From the NCBI GenBank assembly GCA_030248195.1, contig JASAND010030650.1, positions 1-64,000 on the forward strand: a stretch of 64,000 nucleotides of DNA, read 5' to 3'. Positions 20,318 through 33,035 of this stretch are shown in pieces (within the stretch, counting starts at the first letter, position 1; every line of letters begins with the position of its first letter). The translations under genes and the position numbers were made by a program. The notes under the pieces are model-generated. The model was not told where the DNA came from, ran no database searches, and saw nothing but the letters and a program-made list of their open reading frames with translations. Source of the stretch: Trissonchulus latispiculum (lineage: Eukaryota > Nematoda > Enoplea > Enoplida > Ironidae).

Positions 20318-23300
20318 GTTATTACTTTCCTGTATACGTTTTCCAGGGTTGGACTTATTTTAGGAATGTAGTCTTGGTGACCTCCTTGTGGGACCCTTCG
20401 GGGTGCAAAATATTTGGAGAGGGGGTTTTCAACTATAGTAAAAATTGCTATATTTTTGTAGCATCCATTATCAAAAAATGGTTGGTTTTTATCAAAAAAT
20501 GTATGTAGTTGTCAGGCTAGAATTAGATAAAAATTTCTGACGACGCCGGACACGTACTTTGGAGGACAAATTTTGAAACTAACCAAAAGGCATACCCACT
20601 CACTTAATCAGATGGTCCGTGGTTCGATTCCCGGCGGAATCAAATCTTAAGGTTTGTGTTTGAATTATTTTTCTAATTTAATGCTTTATTTATTCGCGGT
20701 GGTTTTAGTATGGTTCGGGAAACGGTGGGTGGGTAGGGATGAAAGCGGAGCGCTCATAAATGGAGAAACTGTTTAAATCTGAGTACATAGGTATTTTTCC
20801 GGAATATATACCTTGCTGTGCATATATAATTAAAACGTTAAATAATCAATATATAAATTAAAATAATTAAACCTTTTTAAGGTTCTCTCATTTCTGGCTA
20901 CTTATCGGACAAATATGGTCGCCGTCCTGTCTATCTGGGCAATTTTGTGCTACTCACCGGATGTGCCTTAATGACTGCACTTTCTGGCTCCGTTGAACAA
21001 TTTTTGGTCACACGAACAGTTTTGGGAATATTTTTGGTAGATATGCAGTCTTTTTCTTATTAACTATATATTGCTTATAGAACTAAACTTAAATTCTTCA
21101 AAATGTTAACTGCACTAAATGAATCTGCAGCAAACATTATAGCTTATCAAAAATGTAAAAACGAAAATTTGAGGAGTCGAATACAAATTTATGCTTGTAC
21201 AATTTGCGGCACATCTACGGTTTTTAACGAAAAAATTAATGTTAATTTTTAACTAAATACTGGTTTTTTAGGCCTGAATGTGGGGGGGGGGGAGGGTGCC
21301 AAAAGTGGGGAGGGATGAAATGGGCTAAAATACTGAAAATGCAGAAAAACTTGCCTGTTTTCTACGTATGCTGCTATAACTATAAGCCAACAAATGCTAA
21401 AAATCAAGGGTTTGTACTAGACTATGTATTTTAGACCAATAAATTCGTGCGAAGCCGTACGAGTTTTGAAAATTTTGACCAAAGTCCTTAAAATGTCGCA
21501 TTTTCTGGTGACCCTCAGTGAGTTGGGGGAAGCCCAAAAGCGTTGGAGGAGAACGAGTAGCGGAGGGCCAAGTGGGCAGCGCTCACCCGCCAGTAAAGGG
21601 AATCCAATAAATTTATGATTAGGGAGATCTTGAAACATAAGTGAGTATATAATTATTAATTAATTAATTATTATTAACATTAATTATTCTAATCTTTTGT
21701 TGTCAGTAATTGTGTAATGTGTGCTTGAAATATATATTTCAGGGTGGCACTATTGTAACAATAAATACCATGCTGCCAGAAATTTTGCCGTCGGAATGGC
21801 GAATGTTTATGGGTTTTTTGGGCTGGCCGGTTGGCTACATCTGGCTCAGCATTCTGGCACTTAACATCAGCAGATGGCGCTACTTAATTGGTATCACACA
21901 AATTCCGTCTGTTCTAGCTTTATGGGTAGGAAGGACTTTTCAGAGTTATACTTATAAATTATTTAAATATATAAATATATATATGTATAATATAAATTTT
22001 GATAAAATTTAAATTTAGATTTTAGTTTGACTCGTGATGAGGGCTCAAGCCTCAACCTAGGCCAAAAAATTGGATTTGACTTTTGAGTTGGTTGGATTTC
22101 CTTCCTAGGCTGGGAAGAGGAGAATCCTACCCTACCCTAGAATGAGTATATAAATTTGCTCTAAAGTCTGATCAAAAAATCTTGGAATCGAACTATGAGC
22201 GCCTGTCCTGAGTTAACCTTTAAAGTTAGTCTAAATAAAGCTGGGCTTTTTTTACTGGGGGGGGGTGGGTGGGGGGCGCTCCCCACTTTTTGGGCCCCCC
22301 CCCACTCGACCCCTTCCCCCCCCCCACTCGGCCCCACCCCCACGTTTTTGGGCTTCCCCCCCCACTCACCATAAGGTGCCCAGAAAATGCCAAATTTAAA
22401 GGATTTTTGGTCAAAATTTTCAAAAATTTTCCGGCTTCGCCGGAATTTTTTGTCATAAATCGTCTATTTTGGTACTCAAACTCGATTTTTGAGCACTTTT
22501 TAGCATAGTTATAGCAGTATATGTAGAAAACAGGCAATTTTTACTGCATTTTTAGCGATTTTAGCCCACTTTGGAATCCCCCCCACTTTTGGGTTCTCCC
22601 CCCCACTAGTGGGGGGGGGGGCTCCCCCCCACTCTCCCCACCGCCATTTTTTTTCGCCTAGAAAAAGCCCAGTAAAGTATACTTTAGAAACCTCAGGAGG
22701 GAAGAGAATTCGCTAAAACCACCATATCTGCTCCATATCCGGCTACCGGTAAAATCTAAATCTACTAAATCGGTAAAACGCTTCAGACTCGGAAAGAAAT
22801 GCTAACTAATTCATGCTGTAGTATACTGGTCCTTGGCCCAAAACATTTCCGAAAATCCGGTCACATCCGGTCTATGTTCGGTAACCGGATGTCTAGGTCG
22901 CAGAAACTGTACAGCAAGATGGGTAGGTCATACAGTTTCGGTAATTGGATTTCTGGATTCCAAGGGCCGAAATTTGTCTGTAACGAAAGTTTGTCCGAAA
23001 GAACCAAAATTGTGTAATCTGTGGTCGTATCCGGTTCGAAAATAACCTGAAAAAATGATTTTTCTGGTCTGATGCTTGGAATCATGAACAAAAATGTTCG
23101 TTTTTGGCAGAATGAATCTTTGGGAGGCTCTTCCATTTTACCGGTGTCAGCGCAATCGAATATCCGGTCTATTTTCGGTTCTGAGCTTTGAAATTCGAGA
23201 CTTCATATCTTAGTATATATCCGGTTGGTCCGGAAGTAAATTTATTTCATTTAAATTTTATTTTGTTTATCCCTAACAAGCCTCAGCCTCAATTTACTTC

Positions 23301-26300
23301 ATATCTGCGGTAATTTTTTGAATGATAGCGTTTTTAAAATGGGCTGATTTTGTTTGGTTTGTCTAATCATTAAACCCGACATGAGATTTGATCCCATACG
23401 CCTAGCTTTGTCACATGCAGTATAACTTATTTTTGAACCACCTTTAAAACTGTCATTCACAAATTACAGCAGATATAAACTAAATTGAGGTTGAGGCTTG
23501 GGATAAACCAAATAACATTTTAGTGAAATAATTTTATTTCCAGGCCAACCGGATACTGAGATAATAGGCCATGAAATTTCAAATTTCAAAGCTCAGAACC
23601 GGATATTCGATTGCGCTGACACCGGTGAAATGGAAGTAGCCTTCCGAAAATTCCTTCTGCCAATAACGAACATTTTCTATCCGCGATTCCGAGCACCAGG
23701 CCGGAAAAAATAATTTTTTCCGTGTTCTCTCGAACCGAATACGACCACAGATCACTCAATTTTCGTCCAATCCGGACAAAACTGCGTATACAAACTAATT
23801 TCGACCCAAGGAATCCGAAAATTGAATCGACGAAGCTGTACGATCTACCCATCATGCTGTACAGTTTTTGCGACCTTGACATCCGGTTACGAGACATGAA
23901 CCGGATGTGACCGGATTTTCGGATATGTTATGGGCCAAGGACCAGTATACTAGAGTATGAACTAATTAGAATTTTCTTTCTGAATTTGAAGCGTTTTTGC
24001 TGATTTAGTATCCTGTAACCGGATATAGACCGGATATGGTGGTTTTAGCAGATTCTCCTCGTCCTGAGGTTTCTAAAAATATATACTTTAGACTGACTTC
24101 AAAGGTTAACTCAGGACAGCGCTCACAGTTTGGTTCCAAGATTTTTTGGTCAGACTTTAGTTAAATAAATATTTTTCGCCATAAATGAGGAAAATCCATA
24201 TCAAAATTTTTTGAGCAATATCAGTCAGTTTGGTTGTGCCACGAGGCTAAAAATGCCAAAGAAAAAAATCAGTGTTATTGGAATTTTAAATTTTTAAATC
24301 CCTCTCTTTTTCAGATCACTTATCGCTGGCTTCAGGAAAGTCCGAAATGGTTGCTGCAAACAGGCAGACACAACGATGCCTACGCTGCGCTTCAGCGAAT
24401 TGCTGAAATCAATCGACCTAGCTCCTTCTCAGCCAACCAGAATTCACTTCCAAATCACGTGACCCTTTCCTCAGATCTGATTGGCTCATCCGGCGGCCTC
24501 GGTGTTGTCAGTGCGGCCAGTAATGCTGTCAGCTATCTGGATGTTTTCAGAAATAGGTAAAGAAAAGTATTGATGAAATTGAAAATGCCTAACGTTAATA
24601 ATGAATTTAATTGAACGAAACTAGTCCCCCCTCGCGCAAAAACACCATCAAAATGGTTGGTTGTGTATTTCACTAAAGAAACATACGACTCTTTATCGGA
24701 AAAATTTGGAAGAATCAGTAATGTAAAGCTCTCTGAAGATATTGTCTTGTGTGCTCCCCTCCCACCGCCACCGTTTACCTAAACTTTTATCTTAAATTTG
24801 GTCAATCAAGCTAACATCGGTATGGCAGTTTTCTAATAAAATTTTTAAGTAAAATCTGACCCCCCCATATGAGCAAGAGAAGAGTTTAATAGACTATCTT
24901 AAAGAGTGTCCAAAACTGGCTTAATTAGTTCTCAGCAAATGTTTGGTCCCAACATGGTGATATTTCGTGTAATAAAAAAGTTTCAACCTATAATCGAAAT
25001 CTTGGAGGTTTTTCCCGCCGCGCTATACTCCTTGTGGAAGCAATTTTGTATAAACGTACATGTGTCAGAAAGAAGTTAAAATTAGTTTATTTTTAGCGAT
25101 AGTAGTGATTTTTGAGTATATAATTCCTGTACCCTTTCGAGCCAAATTTCTTATACCCCCTTTTGGTGGAGGGCAATGCGTGAGGGCAATGCCAATTTTG
25201 GTTATCCCGTTATGGGGACAACGGGGAAATGGCGGGGAGAATTGTGACGAACTGGTTACGAACCGATTATTATTTTCATTTCAGAAGGGTTCGAAGTAAA
25301 TTGCTGGGTGCAGTCTTTGTTCACGCCTGTCTGTCTGGCACGGGCTATGCTCTGTTATTCAACACTGGAAAGCTTTCTGGAAATCCAGCGTACAATACCA
25401 TATATACAATGGTAAGAAATCATTACGGTCTGTCTTAGGAAACTGGCATTTTTAGGGGTTTTAAAGTGGGAGGGGACTTCGAGAATGCCGAAAGTACAAA
25501 GTGTACCTAAATATGTAGCGGAAAGCAGCATTGTTAATGTAAAAACGGAAAAATCGCTGTTAGAAATTACAACTTATCATGATTAAATTAATCGTGACCC
25601 TAGTACCTATGCGTTTTCTTTTTTTTAAATAAAAAAGTCACTCAGACTGCACCCTCTGCCTTCTCAACCCCCGAAAGGACTGAGAGCGATCCTCGAAGTC
25701 CCCCTCGGAAGGGAGACGCGTCTCACGCTCAGCAGAAGGAGCTTCCGATCCTCATCGTGACTTGGATTTGTTGATGTTTTGGAAAGGAAGCTGAAGAGAC
25801 ATACTACAGAACTGATCCTGTGAAGTATGACCTTGAAGAGAAATTTAGCAATCTCAAAACAAGATAACTCCCCGCTGCAGCATCAATCGGATAGGTTTCA
25901 TAAAGTGCTGTTCAAGCTAACATGCTACAGCAGAAACGTTCGCAAGAACCATTTTGCCGTCTAATTTGCATCTCTGTTTCAGTGTAAGCTTGAACTCGGC
26001 GTAATTTCCGATACCGAGAATTGCACTGCTGAGAATACAGGTATTTCAAAGCTGTGCAGTGTCAAAATGGAAATTTTTGAGCAAATTTTGTCCATATTAG
26101 GAAATTAAAAGTGTATTTTTATTTCGTAATATTTCCTCATTACTGCTCTCAAAATAGATGTTTACTGCGAGTCCAGTTCTTCAGAAAATTTCCATAAAAA
26201 TATACGTACTACTGCACACATCCGTAAGTCAACGGCATAATCTTTTAGCAGAAGCAAAACTAGTTTTGCCAACATTCTGCAAAAACAACTTCCGAAGTAA

Positions 26301-27555
26301 GGCTTGTTTTGAAAGTTTGAAAAAGCATGACAACCAAAAACGTTAGTTGTCTTCAAAATTTATGACACATTAATACTTTTTCACCTAGTAATTGATAAAA
26401 CTTCTTGCCTCTAAAAAACGCCGAAATAAATGAAGTGCCGTTGACAAAATGTTGGCACTGATTTTGTAAACAAATGATAGAAAATTTTAACGACGCCAGC
26501 ATCAGCAACTTTTATCATGAAAAATGTATAAAACTTATAAACCTTTCGAAATTTCAATTTCTGGTGCAAGTTTTCTTCAAAACATATAAAAATTGTAAAA
26601 ATTTTCGAAATTTCATAATTTCGTAATTTCTAATTTAATTTTCCTAATTTCTTTTTCTTCAGATAATCCGGTGCCTTTTTCAGTCAGTGCTCATCTTTGT
26701 TGATCTCCGATTTCGGAGTGTTGGTCGCCGGACGGTGGTTATTGCCGGACTCTGCGGTGTTACCCTCTCCATGCTTTACTTAACCCTAACCATTGGCTCA
26801 CCATGGGCTGAGCTTCATCCCAAAACCCTAACTTTCGCTTCAATGCTAGGCAAGTTTGAACCCTGTTTACGAGAGTTTCAGAAAAGGAAATAAATTTTTC
26901 GAAACTAGAACATGGCAGCTTCATGTTCGTGAATTTTCTTGTTTGCAGCGAACAGCAGAAAATTTACAGTGAAACTCGTCTTCATGGCAATAATTATATA
27001 CTAAGCAAATTAAATTGTCCTTAGTTTGTTTGATAAATTATCCTTAATTTTTGTGAAATCTGTCGAATTTTCCTAGAATTTTCATTGTAATTTTTAGCTG
27101 TTTTTGTCTACAGGTATTGGTTGTGGAATGAGTGTGGGCCTAATCGGACTTCACATTCAGTCAGTGGAGCTTCTACCCACAGAAGTTCGCAACAAAAGTT
27201 TGGCTGTGATAGCTTCCACGGGGCGTCTGGCCACAATTTTGACGCCAAAAATCCTGGCTTTGGCCCAAACCAGGCCCGCTTTGCCCTATTTAATTTTTTC
27301 AGGTATGTAAACAAAATTATGTCATTGCAAAACTTGCGTGTAACCGCTGTGAAAAATAGCAAAATTTGCTGTTTTTGAAGACATGTACATTTAATATGGA
27401 AATGTCGAAGTTTTTTCTGGTATTATTTATGATTTTCTGTTTTTTTTATTTTCCCCATTTTAGGTCTTTCAATTTTGGATATTGCAATCACCTTGGCTTT
27501 TCTACCGGAAACTAAAGGAAAAGGACTATCAGATATGGCAGCTCCTAAACTTTAA
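19640..27555 (+). CDS. SLC22-type organic ion transporter (MFS), nine coding exons
   Basis: Exons: 19640-19823, 20171-20317, 20882-21036, 21743-21925, 24315-24556, 25285-25411, 26663-26849, 27114-27302, 27464-27555. They join in frame to 501 codons plus TAA. SLC22 proteins are plasma-membrane 12-helix carriers for organic cations, anions or zwitterions. Visible hallmarks: N-terminal DYENLLQTVGGFGRYQ; GYLSDKYGRRP after helix 2 (residues 116-126); LPSEWR (177-182); RWLQESPKWLLQTGR (227-241); FRSVGRR (363-369); VELLPTEVRN (426-435); LPETKG (485-490). The start at 19640 is the first in-frame ATG and gives the usual SLC22 N-terminus. The loop after helix 1 is short, with only Cys50 and Cys74, against a longer Cys-rich loop in vertebrate members. 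One intron uses a GC donor. Family is certain; substrate and orthology group are not. Confidence 0.93.
20560..20645 (+). repeat. tRNA-like B-box sequence, possible SINE remnant
   Basis: GGTTCGATTCC at 20622-20632 matches the RNA polymerase III B box exactly, but the T stem around it pairs poorly and no convincing A box lies upstream. It sits in transporter intron 2. Probably the tail of a tRNA-derived SINE, not a tRNA gene. Confidence 0.25.
20882..21925 (+). CDS. SLC22 exons 3-4: helices 2-6 region
   Basis: Exon 3 (20882-21036) encodes residues 111-162, including the family motif GYLSDKYGRRP and a helix with LTGCALMTALSG. Exon 4 (21743-21925) encodes 163-223, with INTMLPEILPSEWR and two hydrophobic stretches. 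The 706-bp intron between them carries a G-rich MITE. Confidence 0.9.
21270..21610. mobile_element. G-rich MITE family, copy in transporter intron 3
   Basis: The interior (CCTGTTTTCTACGTATGCTG, TATAACTAT, AAAAATCAAG) is the inverse of the interior of the MITE at 22241-22672. A G-run block is at its left and CCAGTAAAGGG at its right. Ends are not sharply defined. Confidence 0.5.
22161..24160. mobile_element. 2-kb foldback element in transporter intron 4
   Basis: The left arm (22161-23345) and right arm (23440-24160) are inverted copies of one another, from CTAAAGTCTG at the left tip to CAGACTTTAG at the right tip. They share CCTTGGCCCA, AAATCCGGTCACATCCGG and CCTCA.CCTCAATTTA.TT. About 95 bp of loop separate them. 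The left arm alone carries a 432-bp MITE. No coding sequence. The transcript of this intron could form a hairpin of over 700 bp. Confidence 0.8.
22241..22672. mobile_element. CTGGGCTTTT-ended G/C-rich MITE
   Basis: The ends CTGGGCTTTTTTTACTGG / AAAAAGCCCAG are inverted and flanked by TAAAG on both sides (22236-22240, 22673-22677). The corresponding place in the other arm of the host foldback (reverse strand near 24085) is unoccupied, reading GTCTAAAGTATA. The interior has C runs with CCCCACTTTTTGGG words. The 58247-58583 copy also has a 5-bp duplication. Confidence 0.72.
24315..25411 (+). CDS. SLC22 exons 5-6: central cytoplasmic loop and helix 7
   Basis: Exon 5 (24315-24556, acceptor TTTTTCAG) encodes residues 224-303: ITYRWLQESPKWLLQTGR, then a Ser/Asn-rich loop of about 50 residues before helix 7. 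Exon 6 (25285-25411) encodes 304-346, with FVHACLSGTGYALLF. The codon for Arg304 is split across the intron. Confidence 0.9.
26663..27555 (+). CDS. SLC22 exons 7-9: helices 8-12 and C-terminus
   Basis: Exon 7 (26663-26849) carries VDLRFRSVGRR. Exon 8 (27114-27302) carries GLIGLHIQSVELLPTEVRN. Exon 9 (27464-27555) carries FLPETKGKGL and ends MAAPKL-stop. The tail after PETKG is only about 11 residues, shorter than in many SLC22 members. Confidence 0.9.
26850..27113 (+). other. GC-AG intron in the transporter gene
   Basis: The donor is CTAG|GCAAGT, the standard consensus for the minor GC-AG class, and the acceptor is TCTACAG. Only this junction keeps the frame: it joins SML to GIGCGMSVG through a split Gly codon. 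The nearby GT (GCAA|GTTT) would shift the frame. Confidence 0.8.
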
Positions 27556-27658
27556 ACATTTTGTTCTTTCCATTCATTTTAATTTTCTTTGTTTCTTTAT
27601 ATTGTAGGTAAGAAGAGTGCTACTTGCTCTATTGCAAATGATATGTATTTCTCTATGT

Positions 27659-27664
27659 AATAAA
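27659..27664 (+). terminator. Polyadenylation signal of the transporter gene
   Basis: AATAAA lies 104 bases after the stop codon in AT-rich sequence, followed by T- and GT-containing sequence. Confidence 0.7.
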
Positions 27665-28295
27665 TTTGGAATATGCTATATATTATTGCTTCTTCTGAGT
27701 AAAATCAAAATGGATAATTAATTTAGTTGTCTCCAAATGGGAAATGGGGATTGCTGAGTTAGTTGTATTTCGCAAAAATATTACACGATCTGAGCTCGTT
27801 AAAGCACAGCACAGCCAGTTATATTTCGTAAAACAATAATCGGATAGAGCACAGTGTATCCACCCGTTTTAAAATGAAATCGAAGCAAAACTTACAAACA
27901 CAACTACCTAATTTAAGCTAATTACAGCTTATTGGGCTTACAATAAATAAGATAATTAAATTATGAAATAAATGTCACATTTCCGTGTTATGCTAATATT
28001 AAAATTTCAGCGAACCCTCAAGATTTAGGTCAAATCATGGCACAAAGGTTTTCAAACACTCCACCGTTGTGTGGAATAACAGCATCGCTATCACGCAATT
28101 CATATTTCACCGAACGTTTAATTAGGGTACTTTGGAGCAGAAAATTCGAGATAAAAATGTAACTCTGTTCTAAGGGCCTTCATTTCCAGTGTACACTAAT
28201 ACCAACACCGTGTGATCCAGTCCTATACGAGAACGAAACCAACTGCTACCGTTTCTGTAACTGACTGTAACTGCAGCGAGCATTATCCTTACAAT
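27665..28295. other. Intergenic, no gene recognised
   Basis: Unremarkable AT-rich sequence between the transporter 3' end and a hAT-like element. Confidence 0.4.
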
Positions 28296-29033
28296 TAGTG
28301 TTGTCAAGTTAGAGAGAAATCCGGGCCGGGTCGTTCCTACTTCCTAGTCATCCGGGCCGGGTCAGGCCCGGCCCGAAACAGGCCCGAGGCCCGGCCCGGA
28401 TTTCGGGCCCGAACCAGGCCCGAGGCCGGCCGGGATGTCGGCTCGAAACCGGCCCGAATGGTCAAAATTAGTAAAAGATTTTTGATATAGTTTTGAGACA
28501 ATACACAGGAAGGATAGGAAAAAAAATGTAAAAATACCATATGCAAAAACAAACTGGCATAGAAGCAATGCCTCTTAATCTAAAATAAACTTTATTTTAG
28601 TGTACATACTTGTAACCTCTCCTGTTTGTCTTGGAATTTTATAAACGTTGTCGGAATAAACGAATAGGTATAATAAATTAATGCGTCACTCACCAATCTC
28701 ACATACCATTGAAAACATTTGAATGAAGCCTATTTCGGTATTCGAGAACGGTTTCCAGCTCTAGTGGAGTAAAAGTGCAAAAACAGCAACGATAATAGTT
28801 TTTAATTTAATTGACGTAGAAAGGATCTTGTTTCAAAGATTCTCAGTGAAAAATTGAAGTTATTCTATCCATTTATATCAGTATAACCTTTGGCTCGGAA
28901 ACGGGCCGGGAAAAAATCCTGGCCTGTTTCAGGCCGAGCCTGAAAAAACTCAAGGCCGGGCCGGTCCGGTCGAATCTTGATCCCCCGGCCCGAGCCAGCC
29001 CGGGGCCCGAAACAGGCCTGGATGACAACACTA
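28296..29033. mobile_element. hAT-like word-array element, CCGGGC family
   Basis: Ends TAGTGTTGTCA / TGACAACACTA; each end holds arrays of GGCCCGG / CCGGGCC words, with plain AT-rich DNA in between. The flanks CTTACAAT (28288-28295) and ATTACAAC (29034-29041) match at six of eight positions, consistent with an old 8-bp duplication. Confidence 0.75.
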
Positions 29034-31316
29034 ATTACAACACAAAATACCGTTATATCGTCACCTGGAGAAGCAGAAAGTGCTAGGTAACATTTTTACA
29101 CTTCGAGATACGGCCGATCAATGTTTTCGTTCTTTTGCAACCTAAGAGTACTACTTACAAAAATGCATTCTTCGATGATTGTAGTCTATTGATTGATTAG
29201 ATTTAAGCATGCCAAACTGGTGCAAAGCGAAAAAACCTCTTAGAACTTTTTGTCTCGCAATTACAAAATTTCTATTTTTAGTGTTAAAATGGCTCGGTTC
29301 GAGACAACTAGCTACTTTCCTACCTACCTACCTACCTAATTCAAGCTCTATTCTAAACCAAAACTCGACCATAAAAGCAGTCAGACGCTACGTCTGCACT
29401 CTACAACCCAAAAAAAAACTCGCAACAATCCGCTTGAGTCACCCAATTTTATTTTCTAAAAGGGAAGGGAGGCAACACCACACCACAGAGTCGCACACAA
29501 TGACAGATATTAGGCTACACAAGAAATCAGCACTAAAACTACTCTGGACATTACTTCCAGTCCAACCAACCAAATCTGTAGCATAAACCAACCAGGTTAC
29601 AACCTATAGGCAACAACATGGATACAGTGAGTCAAGTTTGCACCCTTTCCTACCATAGACATTTCTTACTACAGTACAGCACAGCTAGCTACTCAGGTTA
29701 CAAAAATTCCATCCACCAAGTCAGTTTTCACAGTATTTAGGATACTGCCTACAAAGGTACAGTAGGTTTAGGTACACATTTATCCTTTGTTGGAATATGC
29801 GTCGTCCCACAAACCATTACTGCACCAAAGACATTATCTTTCTTATCTTTCTACGTTACCTATCACACAACTAAGCAGAAGCACAAAGCAATTACACAAG
29901 ACGACTGCCCGCCGCCGGCAGCACATACCGCTCAATTCACAACCTTCCCTTTATATATCATCAAATCGAATCGAAAAACCCCGCAAAATTCGTCTGGTAA
30001 GATTTTTAAACTTTTCTGACAATTTTTGTCAACCATTTCAATGTGATTTGCTTTAACATAGTTCACAAAAAAGCTGTTCTAAAATTCAGGTTGTTCCCAG
30101 CACAAAAAATGTATCAAGCAAAACTTGTATCAATTTTCTTCAACCACAATATATAACCAAAATTATAAAAATCTATCAATAGATTGGTTAAATCCCAAAA
30201 AACAGGCCCGTTCGTGTTTGGGTGGAAGATTTTTCCGTACACATACACACAAGAGCGGTGAAGTTTTTTTGAAACATTACGTATACGTATACATAAAACG
30301 AACAAGCAAGATTACACAATGAACACAGCACAATGGAAAAACATTGAACATGAACAACTAATGAACAACAGTGCAGAAAACGATACCTGTTCAACACAAT
30401 CAGTATAATAGGTATTTTCATGCAGCGTCGGAGCACTACACAAATGTTTTACACAAAATGGAATATTATTAGGTATATACCTATAAAGCTGCGAGAAGCC
30501 AAAAACTTCGCCGCTGCCCCCTCTTGAGAAATCAACAAATTTTGGTCAGAAATTGATTTCCCACATGGATACATTGGTATCGGAGAAACCACAATCTTCA
30601 AAAATCCATCTACGCGAAACGGGGGATGGGCTAAGGCAAAATTTTTGACCTTTAGACATCGCAGCTTTACAAGTCCAACCCATAAATTATTTTAGTATTT
30701 ATTCTACAGAAACAGAACATAACATACAAATTATGTATATAGTATAATATAACCTCGGGTTGAAATATTATGACAGCTGAAAAATATCACATGAAGCAAC
30801 AAACCAGAAAAAACTAGTAGATCGAAAAATATAAGGGAAATTTGTGAAAAAATCAGAAAAACATCCTAGAACTCGTAAAATTATAAAAAAAATTCCAAGG
30901 CTACCATAACTACGCGACCAAAACATCTTCAGATTCAGAATACTTATGCAGTTTATTCGGGTTTTAAGGTCTTTCTCAAAAATTTCGTTAATGCCAATAA
31001 ATCATTCAGAGAAATGGAAAATTGAAAAATAGCCAACCGTTCAATATATATGTAATAGACAAAAAACATATTAAAATATTTATACGTAAACAATTCACAA
31101 CTTCAGTCATAGGAATGTTAAGACATACAAGAGAGAAAAAAGCACTATCAGTCAAGAAGTTCAAAAAAGAAAAGAATAAGCACAAAAAGGTTGGACAAAA
31201 ATAAAAGGATAGAAAATATGGGAAAACCTCAAAAAAGAGAACAAAATATTCCACAATTTTGAAGCAAAACTCTGCGAAATAAATTGAAAATAAAATTTCC
31301 ATGACAGGGACTATTA

Positions 31317-31711
31317 GGCACTTGCGTAGCCAGAAAAACGTTTCGGAGGGGAATGCAAAATATTTTCGGAGGGAAAGCCCCCTCCCCAGAAGCAGAGAAA
31401 TTTTTCTATTTCGTGACCTTCATGGAATTTTACACAGGATTCACTGAAATTAGAAAATATTTAAGACCCAGCACGTGTTTAGGGACCCAGTTCAGAATGC
31501 AGAAGCTGGTCAAAGTACACCAAATAGGGTATGCGGTATATACTTATTTTGAGGTGCGAAACACGTATTATGATGGTGCAATACATTTATTTCGTGCCGA
31601 AGGTGCCAAAATGTTTTGAAAATGGGCGTTTTACACATGGCACGGAAAAAATTCCTGCGGGGTCCACAATTTCGTCATGATTCCCCAACCCCCCTCCCCC
31701 GGCTACGCGCG
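31317..31711. mobile_element. GGCGCGTAGCC MITE, copy 3, diverged
   Basis: Left GGCACTTGCGTAGCCAG and right GGCTACGCGCG resemble the ends at 5521 and 8910 in opposite orientation. The body is longer and mostly different. TGACAGGG occurs a few bases before and TGACAGTG right after, a possible duplication. Confidence 0.5.
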
Positions 31712-32978
31712 TGACAGTGGAAAAATTGATAAAATTTCGACTAAAATTTAAATGTTCATTTAGCACATATAGCGATGCCAATACATAAGGAGGAAAATAC
31801 AAAGGCCTTCTCAAGACTACAAGCGCATACGTACACACAATAGCTTACAGTTCACAACGACCGCTTGTTAGAATGTATATTATTATAACGACCATTAGTT
31901 AGCTTTACAACCATCAAGCAGCATCACATTACAGCAGCAACTGTCCCCAAAAAAACAAGGAATTATATAAAATAGGAAAAGAAATGGAAAAAGCCAAAAT
32001 GGAAAATAGACATGAAATGAAATCAAGAATTGGAAAAAATAGCAAGAACAGAACAAAATAGAACTGGTCAAAATAAGCTCACATATCCCAGACTTCGGAA
32101 ATCTACTCTTGTCATCCCCCCACACTCAAAATCGGAGGAGGGGGGCGGGCGGAATTACAGTAAATTCGTCAAAATCTAAGACAAGCTTTTTACTTTCAGT
32201 TTTTTAGAATGCTTAAAATATTCCAATGAAACTTAGAAAAAAGCTACCAAAAGTTACAATAGTCAATAACAAAACATTTAATTTACAAACAGTATGTAGG
32301 TACGTACAAATTTACGACATACATAAATAAAAATCATTTCTCGTCCTCTTATATGCTATTAATACAAAATAAGTACTTCTACACTTCTACCAGCAATAGA
32401 TAAAATAATTTTAAAATAATCTCAGAAATTATGTAGTATTACACGATACCAATAACGCAGTGTTGGGCAAACTGAAGTAAATATGATCAGTATTAAAGAG
32501 TCTCAGGTTAAAAAAGGCGCAAAATTTACAAATATTGAACTTTAATTCAACAAAATTTCATTCTGATTTCATCATCCAAATGCAATGCAATCCAAATTCT
32601 TCAAATGCAAAACTTCAAAAACGCAGAAAGCACGCAATACCTATTCCAAAACAAATGCAGCAAAAAATAAAAATAAATGTAGGGACAAAAACATTAAACT
32701 GTAAACAAAAATAGCAATAATAAACAATCATGTATACAACAAAGTTTAGTACACACGCGTCATTACGTCATAGCAATTAATTACAAGAGTGTAGAGTAAC
32801 AAGATCACAATATTGTCAGTCAAAATTACAATTAGACAATATAATAAAGTACCAGTACACGCACGCACACTTGACAGGTACTATACAAAATATGTAATGT
32901 AATGTACGTACGGTATGCACGTACACAACGTACAAACTGTCTTTAGAATAGAACTTTTCAGCCATAGTACACATTGGA

Positions 32979-32984
32979 TTTATT
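32979..32984 (-). terminator. Candidate polyadenylation signal of calsyntenin
   Basis: On the minus strand AATAAA lies 52 bases after the stop codon at 33036. Other AATAAA sequences lie further on, so a longer 3' UTR is possible. Confidence 0.35.
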
Positions 32985-33035
32985 TTCCTCCACAGATCAA
33001 TCAATCAATCAATCAAACCTTTCCTTAGCTTACAC

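Larger units (their letters stand above)
29034..33035. other. Convergent intergenic region and calsyntenin 3' flank
   Basis: AT-rich, low-complexity DNA (CCTACCTACCTACCTA near 29321, AATCAATC near 33000). Open frames of up to 125 codons occur (29209-29586), but they are Thr/Leu-rich with no recognisable domain, so I do not call them. Part of the right side must be calsyntenin 3' UTR. Confidence 0.4.

Noticed and set aside
20616..20640. tRNA gene around GGTTCGATTCC
   Set aside because: T stem mismatched, no D arm or A box; at most a SINE remnant.
29321..29337. Telomere-like or functional ACCT repeat
   Set aside because: Only four short units; a simple microsatellite.
29209..29586. 125-codon open frame between the convergent genes
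   Set aside because: Low-complexity Thr/Leu/Lys composition, no domain, no splice or poly(A) context.
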